Positions 1 to 4,973 of a stretch of 5,151 nucleotides of DNA are shown in pieces. Every line of letters starts with the position of its first letter. Position 1 is the first letter of the stretch. The position numbers were made by a program, and so were the translations under genes. The DNA comes from a bacterium (GTDB lineage: Bacteria > Bacillota > Clostridia > Oscillospirales > Acutalibacteraceae), in the NCBI GenBank assembly GCA_020625635.1, contig JAHLBL010000135.1, positions 1-5,151 on the forward strand, given 5' to 3'. Under the pieces are notes generated by a model, which made no database searches, had not been told where the DNA came from, and saw only the letters and a list, made by a program, of their open reading frames with translations.

Positions 1-150
1 ATTAGATCGCCGCGATCCCGCAGTGCTTACAGAATTCAAATATACCATATATACATCAATATTTATTAATTCCGCTTCTTGTTTAGAATCAATATTATTA
101 AACACCTCGTATATAACTTTTCTTGAAATTAGTTTGTCTTTAATCAGCAT
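1..150 (-). CDS. Partial hypothetical protein of the mobile element (N-terminal 50 residues)
   Basis: The frame is open from an ATG at 150-148 to the left edge, giving 50 codons without a stop, so the 3' part is missing. A good Shine-Dalgarno, AGGAG at 160-156, lies 5 nt before the ATG. This is the main reason to call a real gene despite its short visible length. The product begins MLIKDKLISRKVIYEV and is rich in Ile, Asn and Lys. I see no signal peptide, membrane segment or known motif and do not recognise the family. It is AT-rich like the xis/int genes and diverges from them, so it probably belongs to the same element. The last visible codons (AGSRRSN, using TCG CGG CGA) are suddenly GC-rich, so the edge may be a composition boundary or an assembly end. 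Confidence 0.5.
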   Translation of the reverse strand, partial: MLIKDKLISRKVIYEVFNNIDSKQEAELINIDVYMVYLNSVSTAGSRRSN

Positions 151-204
151 AATAACTCCTAATAAATAAAAAATAACAAATTTTTTCAAAAAAACAAAAA
201 ATAC

Positions 205-233
205 TTGACTTTTTATTATATTTTAAATATAAT
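205..233 (+). promoter_or_regulatory. Sigma-A/70-type promoter of the xis-int operon
   Basis: The -35 box TTGACT (205-210, 5 of 6 matches to consensus) is separated by exactly 17 nt from a perfect TATAAT -10 box (228-233). Transcription should start near 240, leaving a leader of about 160 nt before the excisionase ATG at 402. The -10 box lies inside a perfect inverted repeat (215-233), so a bound repressor could block it. Confidence 0.75.
215..233. repeat. Perfect palindrome over the promoter -10 box (candidate operator)
   Basis: ATTATATTT (215-223) and AAATATAAT (225-233) are perfect inverted repeats around one central T. The right arm contains the -10 box of the xis-int promoter and the left arm contains that of the candidate opposing promoter. 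The geometry suits a dimeric repressor site in a divergent control region. The sequence is entirely A/T, so part of the symmetry comes from two facing TATAAT boxes. Confidence 0.4.
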
Positions 234-243
234 ATAATTGAAA
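215..243 (-). promoter_or_regulatory. Candidate divergent promoter for the leftward gene
   Basis: On the minus strand a perfect TATAAT (220-215) stands 17 nt from TTTCAA (243-238), a poor -35 box with 3 of 6 matches. It would drive the gene starting at 150 and overlaps the rightward promoter face to face. The region is nearly all A/T, so a chance TATAAT is quite possible and the weak -35 keeps confidence low. Confidence 0.3.
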
Positions 244-401
244 GATAATTGAAAGGCTTAAAAAATATTCCCTATAAAAGAATATTTTGACGGTAAAAGT
301 CATGATTAATATTTGATAACAATAATAACAATAATATTTTATCATTATTTTTTCCCCATGTAAAGCCTTTCGAATATAATTTTCCAAAAGGAGGAAAAAC
401 A
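240..401 (+). promoter_or_regulatory. Long, repeat-rich 5' leader of the xis-int operon
   Basis: About 160 nt separate the predicted start of transcription from the xis ATG, and I see no gene in them. Several inverted repeats nest here. GAAAGGCTT (251-259) pairs with AAGCCTTTC (363-371), closing a domain of about 100 nt. AAAATATTC (262-270) pairs with GAATATTTT (280-288). TGATAA (314-319) pairs with TTATCA (339-344). A 9-nt tandem AACAATAAT occurs at 318-326 and 327-335. TTTTCC (380-385) can pair with GGAAAA (393-398), placing part of the xis Shine-Dalgarno (AAGGAGG, 388-394) in a hairpin. The AT-rich pairs are weak individually; the GC-containing outer stem is the most convincing. No known riboswitch class is recognised. 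Confidence 0.4.
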
Positions 402-623
402 ATGAACAACAATTCAATCAACTTCGGTAAACTTCGCACCGTCACAAAAGCAATCGAGGAAATCAAGAAAATCGATCCAAATAGCGCGATAACCAAGAAT
501 TACTTGCGTAATCTCGCATTAAACGGACAGATTCGTACCTTCATGGCTTCAAGCAGGCGCCTGTACGACATGGATTCTATATTCTCCTTCTTTAATGCTG
601 GAGGAGGTGATAATGTTGCATGA
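402..623 (+). CDS. Excisionase-like small DNA-binding protein (Xis, winged-helix/MerR-like fold)
   Basis: This 73-residue basic protein sits directly before an integrase gene. Residues about 12-63 resemble the excisionase-type DNA-binding domains common beside Firmicutes integrases. The visible pattern is a helix (TKAIEEIKKIDP), a short acidic/Pro turn, a recognition-like helix (ITKNYLRNLALNGQI), a wing (RTFMASSRRLYD) and a final hydrophobic helix (MDSIFSFF). By family knowledge such proteins bend DNA at the att arms, favour excision over integration and sometimes regulate int. The start is supported by AAGGAGG (388-394) 7 nt before the ATG. The stop TGA overlaps the integrase ATG (ATGA, 620-623), so the two genes are probably translationally coupled. 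The Gly-Gly-Gly-Asp tail is encoded by the bases that serve as the integrase Shine-Dalgarno. A purely regulatory role is the main alternative to true excisionase activity. Confidence 0.75.
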   Translation: MNNNSINFGKLRTVTKAIEEIKKIDPNSAITKNYLRNLALNGQIRTFMASSRRLYDMDSIFSFFNAGGGDNVA

Positions 624-2053
624 ATAAAAAACCAACCGGCATCGAGGGAATCCGAGAAATAACAACTAAATCCGGTGAATCAACCAGAAAATATGAAATA
701 ACTGTAACATTAGGGTATAATAAGCAAAGCAACAAACAAAACCGTATATCACGAACAGTAACGCTTCCTAAAAGCATTAAACGTAAATACGACATTGAAG
801 AATGGCTGAGAGCGCAAAAAAGAAATATCAGAAATCATTTAAAAGAGTACCTTGAGAAAATACAATTTGAAAACGATCCAAAAATTATAACAGTATACAA
901 CTTAGCGAAACAAACACTTGACAACAAACGTCATAGTCTAAAATATAAGGGCAAGGACTGGTATGACTATCTATTGTCAATAATCGCAAACAGCGAGTTT
1001 GGAAATTTTCAAGTCGCAAAAGTAACAAATAAAGATATAATTGATTTTATAGCATATCTTAATGAAAAAGAACACACGATCGCCAAGTATAAACCAATTA
1101 TCGATCTACAGGTAATGCTAATCGAAAAGAACTGGACAATTGCCGAAGCTGCTCGCAAAAGTAAACTATCTGAAGCAACTATCCATTCTGTAGTAAAAGG
1201 AAACAGTGTTTTGCAAAATTCTGCAGAAAAGATTGCAAGTACATTAAACATTCCTTTTAAAAAAGCCTTTGCATTAGCTAATTCAAAAAAAGGTCTCTCC
1301 GAAAAAACGATTTTTGAAATCCGGAAATTTCTTGTAGAAATCTTTAATTTCGCTGTTAAACTCGGCACAATTGAAGAATGTCCCATTATACCTGATGTGA
1401 AGAAATCAAAACTGCAAAAATTCACCGTGTACGATGAAGAAGAATGTAAGATACTGATTGATGCACTAAAAGATGAAGAGATATGTCATAGAACTGTAAT
1501 TATTTTTCTTCTTGAAACCGGGTTAAGAATCGGAGAAGCTGTGGCGCTTCTACATAAAGACATAGATTTTACCACGAAAATGCTACATATAGATAAAACA
1601 TTAAAAAGAATTCGTCATGGCGGAGTCATTGAGAATACACCAAAAACAGAATATTCTATACGAGATATTATAATTTCAGACGCTACAATCAAATTACTTA
1701 ATGAATACCTTGAATGGAAGAAGAATCTTTTTTCTCAACTGGGGAAAAACATTATCCCTGATGATAGGTTCTTTGTAAATACCCTTGGAAATCCTTGGGC
1801 CCCAGACTCAATGGGAAAATACTTTTCAAAATTTATTAAAAAAAATGGATTGAAACCATTAACGTTACACGGCTTAAGACACTCTTTTGCATCGATTGCA
1901 GTTGCAAACGGAGTCGAGATACCGGTTTTACAATCGGTGCTCGGGCATTCTAAGCCATCGATAACAGCAAACTATTATTTGCATCCTCTCCCTAGCGGAA
2001 TGAAAAAAGCCGCAAAAACAATGAACTCTGTTTATGAGAAACTATCTGAATAA
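620..2053 (+). CDS. int: Site-specific tyrosine recombinase/integrase with an internal XRE-like helix-turn-helix insertion
   Basis: The 477-residue integrase should catalyse integration and excision at the neighbouring tRNA-Arg gene. Domains in order: an N-terminal arm-binding region (about 5-75), the first part of the SAM-like core-binding domain (about 88-150), an apparent Cro/C1-type helix-turn-helix (about 160-220, containing TIAEAARKSKLSEATIHSVV and SAEKIASTLNIPF), the rest of the core-binding domain (about 226-258, LSEKTIFEIRKFLVEIFNFA) and the catalytic domain (about 268-465). Catalytic residues are visible: R303 (ETGLRIGE), K342 (TPKTEYSIRD), H417 and R420 (HGLRH), H443 (LGHS) and the nucleophile Y453 (NYYLHP, 10 residues after H443 as in Tn916/lambda-type enzymes). 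Nothing catalytic is missing. The protein is longer than the roughly 370-410 residues usual for such enzymes, and the insertion explains the excess. The start ATG at 620 follows GGAGGTGA (603-610) by 9 nt and overlaps the xis stop. Confidence 0.93.
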   Translation: MNKKPTGIEGIREITTKSGESTRKYEITVTLGYNKQSNKQNRISRTVTLPKSIKRKYDIEEWLRAQKRNIRNHLKEYLEKIQFENDPKIITVYNLAKQTLDNKRHSLKYKGKDWYDYLLSIIANSEFGNFQVAKVTNKDIIDFIAYLNEKEHTIAKYKPIIDLQVMLIEKNWTIAEAARKSKLSEATIHSVVKGNSVLQNSAEKIASTLNIPFKKAFALANSKKGLSEKTIFEIRKFLVEIFNFAVKLGTIEECPIIPDVKKSKLQKFTVYDEEECKILIDALKDEEICHRTVIIFLLETGLRIGEAVALLHKDIDFTTKMLHIDKTLKRIRHGGVIENTPKTEYSIRDIIISDATIKLLNEYLEWKKNLFSQLGKNIIPDDRFFVNTLGNPWAPDSMGKYFSKFIKKNGLKPLTLHGLRHSFASIAVANGVEIPVLQSVLGHSKPSITANYYLHPLPSGMKKAAKTMNSVYEKLSE

Positions 2054-2082
2054 TTAAGACTCTCAAAAACACAAAATGAAAA

Positions 2083-2103
2083 TAAACGGATTTTTAAACG
2101 GAT
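2083..2103 (+). repeat. 12-nt-period direct repeat between int and the tRNA (candidate integrase arm sites)
   Basis: TAAACGGAT occurs at 2083-2091 and again at 2095-2103, separated by TTT(T), a period of 12 nt. It lies in the 118-nt non-coding gap between the int stop and the tRNA. Arm-type binding sites of lambda/Tn916-class integrases are short direct repeats placed near the element end, so the location fits. With two copies only and no known target sequence, the role is inferred. Confidence 0.4.
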
Positions 2104-2130
2104 AAAAACCTCCCTTTATAAGAGCCACAA

Positions 2131-2172
2131 AAAAAGATTGGCTCAAACAACATTGTTTAAGCCAATCTTTTT
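2131..2172 (-). terminator. Long hairpin, probable rho-independent terminator of tRNA-Arg (possibly bidirectional, also ending int)
   Basis: Twenty-base arms (2131-2150 and 2153-2172) pair around a 2-nt centre, with one non-Watson-Crick position. Read on the minus strand that position is a U-G wobble, whereas on the plus strand it is a C-A mismatch. The minus-strand arm is followed by seven consecutive U residues. Both points favour a terminator for the leftward tRNA transcript. The plus-strand reading also ends in five U residues, so it could stop int transcription too. The outermost base pair includes the A of the tRNA CCA, so the hairpin starts exactly at the tRNA 3' end. Confidence 0.75.
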
Positions 2173-2248
2173 GGCGCGCTGAAAGGGACTCGAACCCCCG
2201 ACCTACTGGTTCGTAGCCAGTTACTCTATCCAGCTGAGCTATCAGCGC
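2172..2248 (-). tRNA. tRNA-Arg (anticodon ACG), CCA encoded
   Basis: The minus strand folds into a complete 77-nt cloverleaf. The acceptor stem GCGCTGA/TCAGCGC is fully paired, with discriminator G and an encoded CCA (2174-2172). The D arm is GCTC/GAGT, with the loop containing the GG pair. The anticodon stem is ACTGG/CCAGT around loop CTACGAA, giving anticodon ACG (2214-2212). The variable loop is AGGTC, and the T arm GGGGG/CCCTT contains two G-T pairs around TTCGAGT. ACG is normally edited to ICG and reads CGU, CGC and CGA codons. The gene is intact although an integrase lies against its 3' end. That is expected, because tRNA-targeting elements restore the 3' part of the gene on integration. 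Confidence 0.97.
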
Positions 2249-2254
2249 GTGGGT

Positions 2255-2270
2255 GCGGTTTTTCAACCGC
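2255..2270 (-). other. Hairpin with GAAA tetraloop in the pre-tRNA 5' leader
   Basis: On the minus strand GCGGTT (2270-2265) pairs with AACCGC (2260-2255) around a GAAA loop, a stable GNRA tetraloop. It lies between the predicted tRNA start of transcription and the mature 5' end at 2248, so it would be removed by RNase P. It may help define or protect the leader. Confidence 0.5.
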
Positions 2271-2276
2271 CCGTAT

Positions 2277-2305
2277 ATCATAACACTTTTGGATTGAAAA
2301 TGCAA
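2277..2305 (-). promoter_or_regulatory. Promoter of the tRNA-Arg gene
   Basis: On the minus strand TTGCAT (2305-2300) and TATGAT (2282-2277) are separated by exactly 17 nt. The -10 box matches consensus at 5 of 6 positions. The start would fall near 2270, about 22 nt before the mature tRNA. The promoter begins just after the aminopeptidase stop, so the tRNA is transcribed independently of the upstream operon, with possible read-through. Confidence 0.7.
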
Positions 2306-2313
2306 GCCTTTTT

Positions 2314-3720
2314 TTACAGATTATTGTAAAAAGCTGAAAAAGCCCTGTACGCCTCATATACGTCAAGCTTGCTGACGAGCTCGAACGGAGCGTGCATAGA
2401 GAGCACGGGAACGCCGAGGTCCACTACGTCGACATTCATATTCGCGACATACTTCGCTATTGTACCGCCGCCTCCGATATCGACCTTGCCGAGTTCGCCG
2501 ACCTGCCACATAACTCCGTTCTTCTCGAGCATAGAGCGGATCTCGCCCATATACTCGGCGGACGCGTCGGAGGTGTCGTACTTTCCGCCGTGTCCCGTAT
2601 ACTTCGAGATTATCACGCCGAGGTTTATAAAGCTTGAGTTTCTCGCCTCATACGCAGCCGCGTAAATCGGATCGAACGCGGCGTTTACATCGGCGGACAG
2701 GCACTTGCTCTTTGAAAGCACGCGGTAGCCCTCCTCGCCGTCAGCCTTCGCGAGGTCGTAAACAAAGTATCGCAGGAAATCGCTCTGCATACCCGTGTTG
2801 CCGTCGGAGCCCGTCTCCTCCTTATCGGTCAGGTATGTTATGCAGGTGCACTCAGGAACGCCGCAGTCCAGCGCCGCCATAAGCGCGGGATAAGCGCAGA
2901 CCTTGTCGTCGTGTCCGTAAGCGCCGATAAGTCCGCGGTCAAAGCCGACGTCTCTCGCCTTCTGGGCAGGCACGAGGCACAGCTCGGCTGAGAGGAAATC
3001 ATTCTCCGTGATACCGTAGCGCTCGTTGAGGATATTCATAACATTGAGCTTTACGAGCTCGCTCTCCTCGTCCTCAGTCACGTACGGACGCGAGCCGATA
3101 AGCACGTTGAGGTCTTCGCCCTCGATAGCCTTGCCGAGAGTTTTAGCCGCCTGCTCGCGTGCGAGGTGCGGAAGCAGATCGGTAATGCAGAAGCAGGGGT
3201 CGTCTTCGCTTACGCCAACCTTTATATCGACCTTTGTGCCGTCGAGCTTAACGACAGTGCCGTGCAGCGCGAGCGGCATTACTGTCCACTGGTACTTCTT
3301 TATTCCGCCGTAGTAGTGGGTTTTGAAATACGCGAGCGAGTTATCCTCATAAAGCGGATTGGGCTTGAGGTCTACACGCGGGGAGTCGATATGAGCTATC
3401 GCGAAGCGCACGCCGTTTTTCGTTCCGTTCTTTCCGATCACCGCGAGCGCGATCGCCTTGCCGCGGTTGACGTAGTAGACTTTATCGCCAGCGCTGTACT
3501 TTTTGTCCTGTTCAAACTCGACAAAGCCGTTAGCCTTTGCGAGCTCCAGCGAATAGCTGACCGCCTCTCGCTCTACGGGAGAATTGTCGAGAAAGCTCTT
3601 ATATCCCTCGCAGAACTCGTCCGCCTTCGCGATCTCGTCGGCGGAAGCGGTCACGATCCCTCTCTTCGCCGCCGTAAATAATTTTTCCTTGAGCTGTTTT
3701 GTTTTGCTGTCTTCTGACAT
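2314..3720 (-). CDS. M18-family zinc aminopeptidase
   Basis: A cytosolic dinuclear-zinc aminopeptidase of about 468 residues, the usual M18 size (aminopeptidase I / aspartyl aminopeptidase group), which removes N-terminal residues from peptides. Numbering from the start chosen here, likely metal ligands and catalytic residues are H110 and D112 (AHIDSPRVDLKP), D272 (GHDDKVCAY), E301 and E302 (DKEETGSDG), D344 (LSADVNAAFDP) and H442 (SMHAPFE). The GHGGKYDTSDASAEY segment before the last ligand is also typical. I chose the ATG at 3720 because AAAGGA (3735-3730) lies 9 nt before it. An in-frame ATG at 3729 would add three residues but directly abuts that site. The gene follows the lytic transglycosylase by 41 bp and is probably last in the operon. 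Exact substrate preference cannot be read from the sequence. Confidence 0.93.
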   Translation of the reverse strand: MSEDSKTKQLKEKLFTAAKRGIVTASADEIAKADEFCEGYKSFLDNSPVEREAVSYSLELAKANGFVEFEQDKKYSAGDKVYYVNRGKAIALAVIGKNGTKNGVRFAIAHIDSPRVDLKPNPLYEDNSLAYFKTHYYGGIKKYQWTVMPLALHGTVVKLDGTKVDIKVGVSEDDPCFCITDLLPHLAREQAAKTLGKAIEGEDLNVLIGSRPYVTEDEESELVKLNVMNILNERYGITENDFLSAELCLVPAQKARDVGFDRGLIGAYGHDDKVCAYPALMAALDCGVPECTCITYLTDKEETGSDGNTGMQSDFLRYFVYDLAKADGEEGYRVLSKSKCLSADVNAAFDPIYAAAYEARNSSFINLGVIISKYTGHGGKYDTSDASAEYMGEIRSMLEKNGVMWQVGELGKVDIGGGGTIAKYVANMNVDVVDLGVPVLSMHAPFELVSKLDVYEAYRAFSAFYNNL

Positions 3721-3741
3721 TGTATTCATTCCTTTACTGAC

Positions 3742-3768
3742 TTTTTATCTGATTTATATTTTTATCTG
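3742..3768 (-). repeat. 10-bp direct repeat in the transglycosylase-aminopeptidase gap
   Basis: CAGATAAAAA occurs twice on the minus strand (3768-3759 and 3751-3742), a period of 17 nt. The first copy contains the TAA stop of the transglycosylase gene and the second lies before the aminopeptidase ribosome binding site. The stretch is strikingly AT-rich within a GC-rich operon. No terminator structure is present, so read-through is likely. A role is not evident. Confidence 0.4.
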
Positions 3769-4343
3769 TTATACAGTTTTTTATACTTTTCCTTAGCGGA
3801 CTCAACCTTTTTGACGTACTCCTCGGTCTCGGGATAAGGTATGCTGCTGAGCGTCACTCCGTCCTGGCTGTACTCGGGATTGCCGAGCCACTCCTCCACT
3901 ATCGAGAAGCCCGCGTTATACGCCGCGACCGCCGTTTCCTCACTGCCGAATTTATCGAGCAGATACCTCAGCAGGTAACAGCCGTAGTCGATATTGATAT
4001 CGGGATAGAACAGGCTGTTCTCGTCGTACTGCTCTCCCCTCAGCGACTGCAGCCACTCGAACGTCGACGGCATAAGCTGCATAAGTCCCTTAGCTCCCGC
4101 GCTGCTGCACGCGTCGGCGTCAAAATGGGACTCGGTATTGATCACCGCGTAGATAAGCTCCTCATCGAGGTCGTAGTCACGGGCAGCCTTCTCGACCTCC
4201 GCGCCGTACTCGAGGGGGTAAATCTTCTTCTCGACCACGAACACGGTCTGGCACAGCACGCACACTAACAGCGCCGCCGCGGTCAGAATTATGATAAATC
4301 TCCTTATAGGGTGCCGTCTTTTCCTCTGTCGTCTTCGGCTCAC
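3762..4343 (-). CDS. Membrane-anchored lytic transglycosylase (SLT domain, GH23-like)
   Basis: The 193-residue protein cleaves the MurNAc-GlcNAc bond of peptidoglycan by family, forming 1,6-anhydro ends. A very basic N-terminus (residues 1-15, RRRQRKRRHPIRR) precedes one hydrophobic segment (about 16-37, FIIILTAAALLVCVL). This suggests an uncleaved anchor with the enzyme outside the cell membrane. The SLT domain spans about 45-190. E71 (NTESHF) is the expected catalytic acid, followed by the family signatures GAKGLMQLMP (83-92) and AYNAG (141-145) and a C-terminal PETEEYVKKV (171-180) as in Slt70-type enzymes. The start is GTG (4343-4341) with GGAGG (4354-4350) 6 nt upstream. The length is normal for small Gram-positive SLT proteins. 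It lies 30 bp after coaE and 41 bp before the aminopeptidase gene, so all are probably co-transcribed. Confidence 0.92.
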   Translation of the reverse strand: MSRRRQRKRRHPIRRFIIILTAAALLVCVLCQTVFVVEKKIYPLEYGAEVEKAARDYDLDEELIYAVINTESHFDADACSSAGAKGLMQLMPSTFEWLQSLRGEQYDENSLFYPDINIDYGCYLLRYLLDKFGSEETAVAAYNAGFSIVEEWLGNPEYSQDGVTLSSIPYPETEEYVKKVESAKEKYKKLYNR

Positions 4344-4373
4344 GATACACCTCCGTAAGTCATCGGTAAATAA

Positions 4374-4973
4374 TCAGCTGGCGCGCAGCCTTGACGCCGC
4401 CGCGCGGGCCTTTTCGATCAGCGCCTCGGGCGAGGACTGATTCTCTATCACAAGGTCGCTGTTCGCCCTGAAAAAGTCGTCGCTCAGCTGGGCGGAGATC
4501 CTCGCGTCCGCCTGCGCGTCGGTAAGTCCGTCGCGGGCTTTTATACGGCTCGCTCGCTCTCCGCTGTCGGCAACCACGGCGACGATAACGTCGCAAATCA
4601 GGTTTAGCCTGCTCTCGAACAGCTGCGGCGCATCGAGCACGATCAGCCGCTGTCCCGCGGCAGTCAGCCGCTCGAGCCTTCTCAGCAGCCGCTCGGTTAT
4701 ATACGGGTGCGTCAGTCGGTTAAGCAGCGCGGTCTTCTCAGGCGAGGAGAACGCCCTCTCCGCGAGCACGGCGCGGTCGAGCTCTCCGCCGCGTATAACG
4801 TCGTCCCCGAAGAATCGCGCGATACCCGCGAGCACGACCTCGTCGGTCATAATCTCACGCGCGAGCGAATCGGCGTTTATCACACAGAAGCCCTCGCTCT
4901 CGAGAACTCCGCAAACGGTGCTCTTCCCCGCTCCCGTCGTTCCCGTCAGTCCGACAAGCTTATATTTTTTCAA
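4374..4973 (-). CDS. coaE: Dephospho-CoA kinase
   Basis: The 199-residue cytosolic enzyme phosphorylates the 3'-hydroxyl of the ribose of dephospho-CoA with ATP, the last step of coenzyme A synthesis. Visible motifs: a P-loop at 11-18 (GTTGAGKS), the substrate-site segment INADSLARE (32-40) with D35, THPYI (88-92), LDAPQLFES (113-121), the lid-region RDGL (147-150), AQ (161-162) and the terminal VIEN (175-178) that contacts the adenine in the family. The length matches bacterial CoaE (about 200 residues). The start is a TTG codon (4973-4971) with GAGGTG (4986-4981) 7 nt upstream. This start makes the gene overlap the upstream sua5-type gene by 14 bases, consistent with translational coupling. 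All key residues are present. Confidence 0.95.
   Translation of the reverse strand: MKKYKLVGLTGTTGAGKSTVCGVLESEGFCVINADSLAREIMTDEVVLAGIARFFGDDVIRGGELDRAVLAERAFSSPEKTALLNRLTHPYITERLLRRLERLTAAGQRLIVLDAPQLFESRLNLICDVIVAVVADSGERASRIKARDGLTDAQADARISAQLSDDFFRANSDLVIENQSSPEALIEKARAAASRLRAS

Larger units (their letters stand above)
1..2171 (+). mobile_element. Integration end of a tRNA-Arg-associated integrative element (prophage, ICE or genomic island), left part not in window
   Basis: Three things mark a mobile element: an overlapping excisionase-integrase pair, int ending about 120 bp from the 3' end of a tRNA gene, and a sharp shift from AT-rich sequence on the left to GC-rich housekeeping genes on the right. 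Int-type tyrosine recombinases commonly use tRNA 3' ends as attB, so the element should extend leftward beyond the window. I looked for a second copy of the tRNA 3' end in 1-2170 and saw none, so the other att site lies outside. The right boundary is not exact. It could fall in the tRNA 3' end itself or to the left of the hairpin at 2131-2172. No capsid, conjugation or cargo gene is visible, so the class of element cannot be decided. Confidence 0.75.

Noticed and set aside
223..496. Two minus-strand frames (223-417 and 272-496) in the xis leader
   Set aside because: They run antisense to the leader and xis, code for hydrophobic low-complexity peptides expected from AT-rich DNA, and lack ribosome binding sites.
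1262..1270. AAAGCCTTT shared by the leader (362-370), the integrase gene (1262-1270) and, in part, the aminopeptidase end (2304-2311)
   Set aside because: Short, partly inside coding sequence, crosses the element boundary and has no regular spacing; most likely chance.
1009..1425. 138-codon minus-strand frame inside the integrase gene
   Set aside because: Antisense shadow of a confidently identified gene, with no family resemblance.
2063..2305. 80-codon minus-strand reading frame across the tRNA, with a product containing ALIAQLDRVTGYEPVGRGF
   Set aside because: It is the conceptual translation of the tRNA-Arg gene and its flanks, a well-known type of false protein call. The cloverleaf is complete and there is no ribosome binding site.
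2305..2336. Inverted repeat TTTTTACA/TGTAAAAA at the aminopeptidase stop, considered as a terminator
   Set aside because: The stem is almost all A-T and not followed by a proper U run; too weak to call.
3166..3681. 171-codon plus-strand frame opposite the aminopeptidase gene
   Set aside because: GC-rich genes leave long antisense frames; the product is low-complexity and Arg/Val/Leu-rich with no motif, while the opposite strand has full M18 signatures.
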